64,000 nucleotides of DNA from a candidate division LCP-89 bacterium B3_LCP (GTDB lineage Bacteria > Electryoneota > B3-LCP), in contig NJBN01000001.1 of NCBI GenBank assembly GCA_005223185.1, forward strand, positions 186,001-250,000, in the 5' to 3' direction. Numbering within the stretch: the stretch's first letter is position 1; the number at the start of each line of letters is the position of its first letter. Made by a program: the position numbers and the translations under genes. Below, piece after piece: positions 9,264 through 17,387 of the stretch. The notes under the pieces were generated by a model that had not been told where the DNA came from, ran no database searches, and saw nothing but the letters and a program-made list of their open reading frames with translations.

Positions 9264-10016
9264 ATGGATAACCTGGAACTCTGGCAGAATTATCGCGGTT
9301 CGAGCGATAAAGCTGTGCGGGAAAAGCTGCTTTTGATCTATCTTCCGTTGGTTAAGTTGGTAGCCGGAAGGATCAAGCAGACTCTGCCGCAGGCAGTTCA
9401 GCTCGCGGACTTAGAAGGCGCCGGAGTTCGGGGATTGATCCAATCGGTCGAGGGTTTCGATCTTGATCGAGGCGTGCGTTTTGAGAGCTATGCATCAACT
9501 CGCATTCGCGGCGCTATCTTAGATAGCCTGCGTGAATATGACTGGCTGCCACGTTCCATCAGAGCAAAGTCCAAGCAACTGGAGCGCGCCATGGAAGCCT
9601 GCGAAGCGAAATTAGGAAGGATTCCAGATGATGAAGAAGTCGCGGCAGAAATGGATCTACCGCTGGAAGAGTATCAAGAGTTGCTGCAGAAAGTAGGTTC
9701 TTTACAGATAGTCTCTTTGGATGGTGAACCTGGAGGCGCAGAAGGTTTAGGAAGTTTCCACGAAGTGATCCCGGATGAAGATGCCCAGGACCCATTGGAA
9801 AGGATAGAACATGAAGAGGAAAAAAACCTGGTTATATATTGGCTGCAGGAACTTCCGGAGCAAATGCGCAGAGTTATGGTGCTATATTACTATGAGGAAC
9901 TTACCCTAAAGGAGATAGGTGAAGTTCTGAGTCTTTCAGAATCCCGTATATGTCAGATCCATTCAGCTTCGATTCACTCTCTGCGGGCCAGGTTGAACCC
10001 TGAGCAGGTTGCATGA
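9264..10016 (+). CDS. fliA: RNA polymerase sigma factor FliA (sigma-28)
   Basis: This sigma factor transcribes late flagellar genes (flagellin, motor, chemotaxis). The 250-aa product has region 2 (LLLIYLPLVKLVAGRI, GVRFESYASTRIRGAILDSLREYDW in two parts), region 3 (RAMEACEAKLGRIPDDEEVA) and region 4 with its helix-turn-helix (ELTLKEIGEVLSLSESRICQI). The FliA hallmark GAILDSLRE is present. A GGAGGG sequence lies 13 nt before the ATG, an unusually long spacing. The stop overlaps the next small gene by 4 nt. No FliA-type promoter was recognised inside the window. Confidence 0.95.
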   Translation: MDNLELWQNYRGSSDKAVREKLLLIYLPLVKLVAGRIKQTLPQAVQLADLEGAGVRGLIQSVEGFDLDRGVRFESYASTRIRGAILDSLREYDWLPRSIRAKSKQLERAMEACEAKLGRIPDDEEVAAEMDLPLEEYQELLQKVGSLQIVSLDGEPGGAEGLGSFHEVIPDEDAQDPLERIEHEEEKNLVIYWLQELPEQMRRVMVLYYYEELTLKEIGEVLSLSESRICQIHSASIHSLRARLNPEQVA

Positions 10017-10309
10017 AGATAATCGCCTTACAGGATAATTTTTCGAAAGTGCAGGCTATCGAGGAGATGACCCAGCAGATGCTGCGATTTCCTGGCGAAG
10101 TACGGGAAGCGTTAAACGCACAGCTCAGGCAGCAGCGTTTAGATAAACGGCGTAAAATAAATAAATCGAAAAAATCTAAAGATGGAAATTTACGGACGGA
10201 AGAAAAATCAAGAATGACCGAATCCCCCTACTCAAGAGGTAGAAAGGATGATTCAGTCGATAGCTTTGAAGATAAAGAACGGCAATGCTGTATAGATTTT
10301 AAGATTTGA
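10013..10309 (+). CDS. Small basic protein coupled to fliA, function unknown
   Basis: This 98-aa protein is not recognised. Its ATG overlaps the fliA stop (ATGA), and the next gene starts 1 nt after its stop, so it is embedded in the operon. The N-terminal third (DNFSKVQAIEEMTQQMLRF) could form an amphipathic helix. The rest is Lys/Arg/Ser-rich and probably disordered, ending with a Cys pair (RQCC). Small proteins of this layout, a helix plus a charged tail, occur after fliA in other flagellar clusters, but no domain name can be given. The coding call rests on the overlaps. Confidence 0.65.
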   Translation: MKIIALQDNFSKVQAIEEMTQQMLRFPGEVREALNAQLRQQRLDKRRKINKSKKSKDGNLRTEEKSRMTESPYSRGRKDDSVDSFEDKERQCCIDFKI

Positions 10310-10310
10310 T

Positions 10311-11210
10311 ATGGAAGCTACTTTAACTGACGAAACACAGAGAATCCGCCTCCTGGCAAGCAGGGTAGAAGGGCTTCCCGCTCTGCCGATAATGGCAAGC
10401 AAATTACTGGAGGTCGTAGATGATCCTAAAGCTTCAGCGGCGGATATGGCCGCGTTGATTTCCACGGATCCTGCTCTGGCAACCAGGCTGTTGAAATTGG
10501 CTAATTCGGCGTATTACGGCTTTCCACGGCGCATCGGAACAGTTAACTTAGCTGTAGTCGTACTGGGTCTGGAGACGGTACGTGATTTATGCTTGTCAGT
10601 ATTGATTACAGATTGCTTTTTTAAGGGCGAAAGCAACGCTACTTTCGATATGAATGGATTCTGGAAGCATTCCATGTACACTGCGGTCTGTACCAGGTTA
10701 ATATATAAAATGGCTGGTGCCAGGCATCCCGGCGAGGGATTTATCACTGGTTTGGTGCATGATATAGGCAAGCTATTTTTAGGGCGGTATTTCCCGGTGG
10801 AATACAATGAAGTGATAGCTACAGTCGAAGAAGAGGAATTTCCCCTTTTAGAAGCAGAACAACAGCACTTCGGTGTTACCCATCCTACCGCAGGTTCCTG
10901 GCTCTTGGCTGAATGGAATCTCCCAAACTGGCTGGTTGAAGCAGCTCGGGATCATCACGGTTCAAGCAGCGGCGGTGAAAATGTAAAACTTTCCTGCAGC
11001 GTTGCCTTTTCTGATTTATTGGTACGAAGGAAATACCAGGATGAAGGGGGACCCGGACAGGTGAATGAAATAACCCCGGAAATGATCCAGGTATTAAATA
11101 TGAAGAAGGACGTTTCAGGAAAACCCGATTTCGATATATATAATGCTAAGTTGGAAGGTGAAATTGATAAGGCTCAGGGTTTTATGGAAGCTATCACTAA
11201 GCCCGGTTGA
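10311..11210 (+). CDS. HDOD domain protein
   Basis: HDOD is a non-catalytic relative of the HD phosphohydrolase fold that occurs in signalling proteins. The 299-aa product begins with the typical pattern LPALPIMASKLLEVVDDPKA and continues with ISTDPALATRLLKLANSAYYG and INLAVVVLGLETVRDL-like text (here VNLAVVVLGLETVRDLCLSV). The later segment FITGLVHDIGKLFLGRY keeps an HD pair, so weak hydrolase activity cannot be excluded from sequence alone. It starts at ATG 10311, 1 nt after the preceding stop. The location suggests a regulator of motility, possibly linked to the GAF-PAS-HisKA protein that follows. Confidence 0.88.
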   Translation: MEATLTDETQRIRLLASRVEGLPALPIMASKLLEVVDDPKASAADMAALISTDPALATRLLKLANSAYYGFPRRIGTVNLAVVVLGLETVRDLCLSVLITDCFFKGESNATFDMNGFWKHSMYTAVCTRLIYKMAGARHPGEGFITGLVHDIGKLFLGRYFPVEYNEVIATVEEEEFPLLEAEQQHFGVTHPTAGSWLLAEWNLPNWLVEAARDHHGSSSGGENVKLSCSVAFSDLLVRRKYQDEGGPGQVNEITPEMIQVLNMKKDVSGKPDFDIYNAKLEGEIDKAQGFMEAITKPG

Positions 11211-11272
11211 CGTAACATGAATTGATTGGGTACAATATAAGTATTATAAAGAACCGAATTACCAATTGCAGA

Positions 11273-12595
11273 ATGGTTTCTGACGAACCAATAAATCCAT
11301 ATAACGCACCGAATCCACGACAGCGACCAAGGTCTGACTTTGACAGCAAAATCGCCGTCCTGGTGGAATCGTTTGAGAAGCGAATCCGCAAGCTTCGCAG
11401 TCATATCAATGAACTGGAAGTTCGCATCGGTGATCTCCAAACTGCCAAGGAAAACGATAGAGCTTCTTTCGACGAATTCTTAGGGCTGCAGGAGTTAAGC
11501 GAGATGATTCGCGCTACCAGCGACCCCGAAAAAGTCGTGGAGGCGCTTTTTCAGATCGTGCAAAAGTATATAGCTTACGATCAAATAGGGGTTTATCTCT
11601 TCGACGTCCGTAACGGGGAGCTGGAGCCGTTGGGCAGCGCACCGGCAAAGTTGACACAGGCGGCACAAAGCCAGTACGATGAAGGCATTTTGGATTGGGT
11701 GGTTTCCGAGCGCAGACCTGTTGTAATTCCCTGGACGGAGAGCTTCGGGCGGGATGCTGATTACATGCGGAAGCATTTAATCGTTGTACCGCTTATCGTT
11801 GGGGATCACCCCACTGGTGTGGCTCTATTGGCTACCTCAAAGGAACCAGATGATTTTACTCCGCAGGAATTAAAAATCCTCTTCTTTGCCATATCGCATG
11901 CTGCGGTTGCGATTCAGAATTCTTTAACAGCCAAGGAAGTGTTGAAGACCAAAGAATTTCTCTCAAGCTTACTTGAAAACGCCGGTGATATCATCTTTTC
12001 AATAGATATGAACGATCGCTTTTCTTACCTTAATCCGGGTATCGAAGACCTTGGTTTCCAGAAAGATGAATTGATAAATCAACATTTCAGGACGGTTTTT
12101 AAGCGTCCCGATACAGGACGCAGGATACAGAGCACATTGCATCACGGCAGTAAGCAGGTGTTCGACCTGGAATTCTCTTCCGGAGTCGCACGTAATCAGC
12201 GATTTACCATAAGTCTTGTACCGATTAAGGACCGAGATGGTAAAACGACAGGTGCACTGGGAATCATGCGCAATGTCACCGAAATAAACCGCTTGCAGAG
12301 AAAGCTGCTGGAATCGGAACGCCTGGCTGCCTATACGCAGACGGTAATCACGCTAAACCACGAGATCAACAATCCATTGACCACTGTCCTGGGAAATGTA
12401 TATCTTCTGGAGAAGGAATCTGCGGAAATTGACTACCCGAATTTTGCCAAGCGTCTCAAGGTCATTCAGGATAATTGCATGCGTATACAGCAGGTAATAA
12501 AGAAATTAGAAAGGATAGACGAACTAAAAACGGTCTCCTATTTAGGTGATACAAAGATGGTTGATCTGGATGATGACAAAGATGAATCAAAATAA
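11273..12595 (+). CDS. GAF-PAS-HisKA protein lacking the kinase ATPase domain
   Basis: The protein has a short coiled coil (about residues 25-55), a GAF domain (about 70-220), a PAS domain (about 235-345) and a HisKA phospho-acceptor helix with the H-box LNHEINNPLTTVLGN (His363). It ends 77 residues after that His, and no N, G1 or G2 boxes of a HATPase_c domain follow in any frame. It is therefore either a phospho-acceptor/dimerisation protein working with a partner kinase or a scaffold. The start is uncertain: ATG 11273 is chosen, while an in-frame TTG at 11222 would add 17 residues; neither has a clear RBS. The 3' end overlaps the next gene by 14 nt. No membrane segment is present, so sensing is cytoplasmic. 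Confidence 0.85.
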   Translation: MVSDEPINPYNAPNPRQRPRSDFDSKIAVLVESFEKRIRKLRSHINELEVRIGDLQTAKENDRASFDEFLGLQELSEMIRATSDPEKVVEALFQIVQKYIAYDQIGVYLFDVRNGELEPLGSAPAKLTQAAQSQYDEGILDWVVSERRPVVIPWTESFGRDADYMRKHLIVVPLIVGDHPTGVALLATSKEPDDFTPQELKILFFAISHAAVAIQNSLTAKEVLKTKEFLSSLLENAGDIIFSIDMNDRFSYLNPGIEDLGFQKDELINQHFRTVFKRPDTGRRIQSTLHHGSKQVFDLEFSSGVARNQRFTISLVPIKDRDGKTTGALGIMRNVTEINRLQRKLLESERLAAYTQTVITLNHEINNPLTTVLGNVYLLEKESAEIDYPNFAKRLKVIQDNCMRIQQVIKKLERIDELKTVSYLGDTKMVDLDDDKDESK

Positions 12596-14033
12596 ACCCA
12601 AAGTGAAAGGCACTGGTTTGCGATATTTTGTTTTCCCTTTAGTGGTTCTACTCCTGTTACCGCAGGTATCCTTATCAGGGCGGCTGATGTCGTTCGATCT
12701 TTCCAAGAATTCTAACAAGGACTACTCTATACTCTCGCTCCATTTTGACAAAGTAGTATCCTATACGGTAACTGAGCTGGACAGAGGTGAAAGATTAAGG
12801 CTCACTCTACCGGGATGTCAGGTTGAACCACTTGCGGCAGAAGAGATAGTTGATATCAAGGGGAAATTGATAACTGGAGTTAAATTGCACGCCCAGCACG
12901 ATGCACTGGTTTTCGACTTCCACTTTTCCGGCAGGATGAAACCGGTCGTTTTGGAAAGCCGCGATCCCTTCAGCTTAATTCTGGACATTTCTCATGATAA
13001 ATCAGCTCCGGCTGTTAATAAGAAGCCGAAGAATGTTCCCCAGCAGACTGTTCAACGTAAAGAGAAAATACCACAGAATCCTAAATCAAAACCAGTTACA
13101 CCCACACTGAGGAAAGAGCAGAAGCAGTCTGTATCCTCCGAGCAAAAGAGCACGAAATCAAGCGTGGTGAAAAAAAAGCGTCCACCCGCACCGGTATCAA
13201 TTATACCATCTTCACCGCAGGGTAATTTTCTGGAAGGTTCATATCTGCGGCAACAGGGCTATTTATCTGAAGCTCTGGAGCACTTTGAACAGGCGCGTCG
13301 TGACCCGGACATGAGGATTTTAGCCATCGCGGAGATAGCCAGCATTTATCACCAACTTGGAAAGAGGAAGGAAGAAGTCGCCGCGTGGGAAGAGTTATTC
13401 CACATTCTGAAGGTTAAATACTCAGGAGAGGCTTTCACTACACATTCAGGACATACAGGTGTTGCTACTGGAAGCAGACTGTGGACTGACGGTCATCAGC
13501 AGTCGGGAGGACAGGCACAGCAAGAGAATAGGAGTGGAAATACGCTGGCGGTGATTGCCTTCGGTTTAGTGATATTATTATCCGGTGGGATGGTCTGGTT
13601 CTTCCTGAAATTGCGAAGATTAGAGTGGTTAGCATCACTCAGGTCTCTGGATGAAGAAATATCGGAAGAGAAAACCGAAACCGAACCTAAACCTGAGCCC
13701 GAACCAAAATCAGAACCAAAACCACAGGATACTGCTGAGTCGGGTGAATCAGATCGGGGAGAGAAGCCGGAAGAAGAGGAAGTGCCAGAGAATGAACCTG
13801 AGACTCCTGAGGTGGAATCAGTTCAAGCAGAAGAGAAGGCAGAAGAGGAAGTAAAAGAAGAAGAAGAAGAAGAGAATGTAGTTCATCAACCAACTGAAAA
13901 GACGGCTCAGGAAGTTTTCACTCTTAGCGAGCAAGGACTTTCTATTCAAGAAATAGCGGAAAAATTGGGTTTGGGACAGGATGAGGTGCGATTGATCTTG
14001 AATCTCCAGCGTGAAGAGAATGTTACAGCCTAA
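12582..14033 (+). CDS. Membrane protein with AMIN-like domain, TPR-like repeats and C-terminal HTH
   Basis: The 483-aa protein begins with a hydrophobic signal/anchor (YFVFPLVVLLLLPQVSLSG). A beta-rich segment resembling an AMIN domain covers about residues 30-145. A Lys/Pro/Ser linker and two TPR-like helical pairs follow (about 213-275), then a membrane helix (about 320-342), a long Glu/Pro-rich linker and a C-terminal helix-turn-helix (LSEQGLSIQEIAEKLGLGQ). That HTH resembles the tail of small DUF2802/DUF6115-type proteins of flagellar clusters. The predicted layout puts the AMIN/TPR part outside the inner membrane and the HTH inside. The ATG at 12582 is chosen because it leads directly into the signal anchor. 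Function is unknown. Confidence 0.75.
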   Translation: MNQNKPKVKGTGLRYFVFPLVVLLLLPQVSLSGRLMSFDLSKNSNKDYSILSLHFDKVVSYTVTELDRGERLRLTLPGCQVEPLAAEEIVDIKGKLITGVKLHAQHDALVFDFHFSGRMKPVVLESRDPFSLILDISHDKSAPAVNKKPKNVPQQTVQRKEKIPQNPKSKPVTPTLRKEQKQSVSSEQKSTKSSVVKKKRPPAPVSIIPSSPQGNFLEGSYLRQQGYLSEALEHFEQARRDPDMRILAIAEIASIYHQLGKRKEEVAAWEELFHILKVKYSGEAFTTHSGHTGVATGSRLWTDGHQQSGGQAQQENRSGNTLAVIAFGLVILLSGGMVWFFLKLRRLEWLASLRSLDEEISEEKTETEPKPEPEPKSEPKPQDTAESGESDRGEKPEEEEVPENEPETPEVESVQAEEKAEEEVKEEEEEENVVHQPTEKTAQEVFTLSEQGLSIQEIAEKLGLGQDEVRLILNLQREENVTA

Positions 14034-14039
14034 TTTTTA

Positions 14040-15086
14040 ATGAAGACTAAAAGCGTAGAACGCGGCAATTTAGGACCCGTGCGTTTCACTGGATTGGTAC
14101 CTGGCCAAAAGGTGCGTGGCCGGGTTATTTCCAGATTAGGCAGCGGGTTTTTTCGTATTGGAGCGGCGGGATATGTTTTTGACGCGGCTTCAGATTTGCC
14201 TTTGGAACCCGGACAGAGGCTCTTTGCACGGGTGGAATGGGGTGGGTCCAAGGTTATTTTGCGCGTTCAGGAGGAAAATGGAGGTAAACGCCACTATCAG
14301 AAACGGAAGGAAGATCCGCAGGAGATCAAACGCGTCTTAGAGGGATTAGGAGTTCATCCTGATGAGTTGAAGATAACTGAGTTTCAGGAGAGGTTGAGTC
14401 GCTATGAGATGCACGGAAATTTCCCCGAAGTTGAACCTTCGGATATCTGGGTTTTAGGCATACTGTGGACGCGTGGTATTAAAGGTGGGGCAGATGCATT
14501 CTCATTGATCAGTTATTATTTGCGTGAAGCTGCTATCTGTAAATCCGATTCGATGGTCATCTCTTTCGAAGATGTTCTGGTAAATTTATTAGAGCTAGAA
14601 ATAAAAGAACTGGATCAGTACACCGATGAACTATCACATAAAAACGATCTGATTATGCAGGATGAAGAAGAGCAATACAGAACCGAGAGGAAGCAGGAAT
14701 CGTGCGTTATGCTGAACTGTGCAGATGAAATTGATGGAGTCTATTATCACGCGAAAGCATCTGACGATCTCTCTTGTATGATGGTGCGAGATAGCGACGG
14801 TAGGATCCTGCGTTCCTGGATTGATAATCCTGCTAAGCCCGGTATGCTGATTGAGGCGGCGCGTTCCCACGGAACAGTTAAATTAAGGGTGATAACTGTT
14901 AATCAGGAGTCCGCAGGAGATGAAGGATTGGCAAACGAATGGCGTGATCAACTTGAAATCGTAACGAGGCAAAGAGAACTGAATATAGATAGTATTGAGC
15001 ACCAGTTACCTCAGGATACTGAATCAATTCGATTTGCATTTTGGAGGAAACGAGCGAATAATTCAATAAAAAATATGGAGGCGTAA
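14040..15086 (+). CDS. Possible FliK-like protein of the flagellar cluster
   Basis: This 348-aa soluble protein is not firmly recognised. Residues about 18-80 (LVPGQKVRGRVISRLGSGFF, then LEPGQRLFARVEWGGSKVIL) resemble the small beta domain at the front of some FliK-like proteins. The middle is helical and acidic. The C-terminal part (about 225-320) has a beta pattern and a conserved-looking SWIDNPAKPGMLIEAA stretch. It starts 6 nt after the preceding stop and closes the plus-strand flagellar cluster. FliK controls hook length and is poorly conserved, so this assignment is a hypothesis from domain feel and context. Confidence 0.6.
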   Translation: MKTKSVERGNLGPVRFTGLVPGQKVRGRVISRLGSGFFRIGAAGYVFDAASDLPLEPGQRLFARVEWGGSKVILRVQEENGGKRHYQKRKEDPQEIKRVLEGLGVHPDELKITEFQERLSRYEMHGNFPEVEPSDIWVLGILWTRGIKGGADAFSLISYYLREAAICKSDSMVISFEDVLVNLLELEIKELDQYTDELSHKNDLIMQDEEEQYRTERKQESCVMLNCADEIDGVYYHAKASDDLSCMMVRDSDGRILRSWIDNPAKPGMLIEAARSHGTVKLRVITVNQESAGDEGLANEWRDQLEIVTRQRELNIDSIEHQLPQDTESIRFAFWRKRANNSIKNMEA

Positions 15087-15124
15087 TCGCAAGAAGATTT
15101 TTCTTTACTATCCAGCCAATTATC

Positions 15125-15340
15125 CTACCACTTGTCCCAACGGCGCCGCGGAAACAGAATCCTCCCCAGAAGTATAATGCCCAATCCTATGAAGAAAGCT
15201 CCGACTAAGAACGATAGCAATTCAGGGTAAGCCCAGAGTAGCATTCCGAAAATTATCAGGAGTGAACCGATCCAGAATGTGGGACGTTGATAAGCTGGGA
15301 TACTTTCGTTTTTCATGTTTCTTCCGTAGTATTCTTCCAT
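15125..15340 (-). CDS. Small two-helix membrane protein, function unknown
   Basis: The 71-aa product has two strong hydrophobic segments (FWIGSLLIIFGMLLWAY and LSFLVGAFFIGLGIILLG) separated by a short turn, and a basic C-terminus (RRRWDKW). A GGAAG sequence 4-5 nt before the second ATG (15316) suits that start, and AAAGGA lies before the first (15340). It stands alone between the flagellar cluster and the KamA gene, on the opposite strand. No family is recognised. Coding is supported by the clean hydrophobic pattern. Confidence 0.6.
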   Translation of the reverse strand: MEEYYGRNMKNESIPAYQRPTFWIGSLLIIFGMLLWAYPELLSFLVGAFFIGLGIILLGRILFPRRRWDKW

Positions 15341-15524
15341 TTATCCTTTAAAAGCGCAGGTGCAGGAATCGTTCCAATAAAAGAATCAGTGACTGTATAA
15401 TTTTTAGAAAATCCCCCAATTGAAGCTTGTTTTCCGGTGGAAAAGTAGCGATATTTTCATTCTATCTTTAAAATTTATTTAATTGGAAATCTGATGGATA
15501 GCAATATAACAGGAGGGAGGACTC

Positions 15525-17363
15525 ATGCTTGCTGAAAAAGAGAAAGCCCGGCAGGATGAGAAAGGCGATGATCGTCGGCTGCTCCTGGATATGCTCTGGA
15601 CATACAACAGAGCTATATCAGAGATATTAGAAGAATCGAAGAGTGACGGACAGGCCAGAAACGAGTTATATTCCTATTTCTGGCTCTTGGAACGAAGCTA
15701 CGATCTTAAAGAGGATACCATTCATTCTCTGGAATGGGATCTGGGACGCGAATGCTTGCGAGTGGTGAAGAATCTGATCTCCCGCAGGTCCCAACGGCTG
15801 ACGGGATTTAACTTAGTGGGACTACTGCGCAAGCTGGCAAAACCCAGGCAGTGCAATAAAGCGCTAAAGGAAATATCCCCCGGTTTTCTGATTGAGTTAG
15901 AGCGCTTATTCGCGGGGTGCCGGGCTCGTTCTGGGATTTATTATGATCAACAACCATCATATTTTCAGGAGATGGAGGGGCGGGAGGCTTCAGAGGTTCG
16001 CAGCTATGAACTCGACCACATGGCCGAGTGGATGCACGAAGGAATAAGCAGGTATCCCACAGGTTTTGATGCTTCTGTGATTAAGACACGACAGCGGAAT
16101 AAGAGGAGAATTTTAAAAGCTCTTGGTGGCGATGAGAATAACTGGAACGACTGGCACTGGCAGTTGCGCCATGTGGTTCGTGACGTTGATGACTTAACGC
16201 GATTAGTAGGGTTATCCCATCAGGAAGTGCAAGCGGTAAAGGGTGCGGTAAAGAATCGACTCCCATTTGGGATAACTCCGTATTACGTGCATTTGATGGC
16301 TCCAGATCCGGGTGAGGTTTCCGACCGGGCTATTCGATACCAGGTGATTCCTCCAATGGAATATGTGGAGCGGATGTCGGCGGGAAAGAGGAAGCAGGAC
16401 AGTTCTTTCGATTTCATGCAGGAGAGGGATACATCACCGGTGGATCTGATTACGCGCCGCTATCCCATGATCTGCATTTTGAAGCCTTATAACAGTTGCG
16501 CGCAGATTTGTGTGTATTGTCAGCGGAACTGGGAGATAGAGACCTGCTTAGATCCCAACGCTTTAGCCTCAAATGATGAATTGGAAAAGGCTATAAGGTA
16601 TATTGCCGAAACTCAGACGCTGAAGGAAGTTCTTGTAACCGGCGGTGATCCCTTGATTATGGGTGATAAGCGGTTAAAGTGTATCCTTGATCGGCTGGCG
16701 GAGATACCTCATGTGGAACTGATTCGCATAGGATCCAGAACGCCGGTTGTGCTGCCCATGCGCATTACGGACGAGTTAGCGGACATGCTTGCCAGTTACA
16801 GGAAATCTGGCAGGCGCGAAATGTGCATCATGACGCATTTCGAGCATGCTTCAGAAGTATCTCCTGAATCTGCAGAAGCTGTAGAAAGGTTGCGTATGCG
16901 GGGAATGAACGTTTACAACCAGGTGGTGTTTACTTTTGCTAACAGCCGCAGATTCGAAATGTCTGCCCTACGCCGCGCCTTGAGGATGATCGGCGTTGAA
17001 TCATATTACACCTTTACTCCCAAGGGGAAAGAAGAAACTGATTGGTACCGGGTGCCATTGGCGAGGCTATTACAGGAGAGAACAGAGGAAGCCAGGCTAA
17101 CTCCGGGAACCTGGCGCACGGATGATACTATCTTTAACGTTCCCCGTCTGGGTAAGAATTATCTAAACCGGCGTCAGGATCACGAGTTCATTTCCATTCT
17201 ACCTGACGGGAAACGAGTGTACGAATTCCACCCGTGGGAGAAGAAATTAGCGCTGGTTGACTCCTACCTCCATACTGATATGTCAATACATGAGTACCTC
17301 CAGCGGATTGAGGAGATCGGCGAGGATCCTGACAAATATTCCACCATTTGGTATTATTTTTAG
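15525..17363 (+). CDS. KamA-family radical SAM protein with long N-terminal extension
   Basis: This family includes lysine 2,3-aminomutase and EpmB, which use a 4Fe-4S cluster, S-adenosylmethionine and usually PLP to move amino groups. The iron-sulfur motif CAQICVYC is at residues 325-332 and the SAM-region motif EVLVTGGDPLIM follows. Near the C-terminus FNVPRLGKNYL aligns with the family's PGGGGK segment, so Lys544 could be the PLP lysine although the glycines are replaced. The family core is about 350-420 aa; here about 300 residues precede it and are mostly helical. The gene has a strong RBS (GGAGGGAGG) and stands alone. The substrate is not predictable from the sequence. Confidence 0.88.
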   Translation: MLAEKEKARQDEKGDDRRLLLDMLWTYNRAISEILEESKSDGQARNELYSYFWLLERSYDLKEDTIHSLEWDLGRECLRVVKNLISRRSQRLTGFNLVGLLRKLAKPRQCNKALKEISPGFLIELERLFAGCRARSGIYYDQQPSYFQEMEGREASEVRSYELDHMAEWMHEGISRYPTGFDASVIKTRQRNKRRILKALGGDENNWNDWHWQLRHVVRDVDDLTRLVGLSHQEVQAVKGAVKNRLPFGITPYYVHLMAPDPGEVSDRAIRYQVIPPMEYVERMSAGKRKQDSSFDFMQERDTSPVDLITRRYPMICILKPYNSCAQICVYCQRNWEIETCLDPNALASNDELEKAIRYIAETQTLKEVLVTGGDPLIMGDKRLKCILDRLAEIPHVELIRIGSRTPVVLPMRITDELADMLASYRKSGRREMCIMTHFEHASEVSPESAEAVERLRMRGMNVYNQVVFTFANSRRFEMSALRRALRMIGVESYYTFTPKGKEETDWYRVPLARLLQERTEEARLTPGTWRTDDTIFNVPRLGKNYLNRRQDHEFISILPDGKRVYEFHPWEKKLALVDSYLHTDMSIHEYLQRIEEIGEDPDKYSTIWYYF

Positions 17364-17387
17364 TATCTGATCCCTGCAAGTAGCTGA

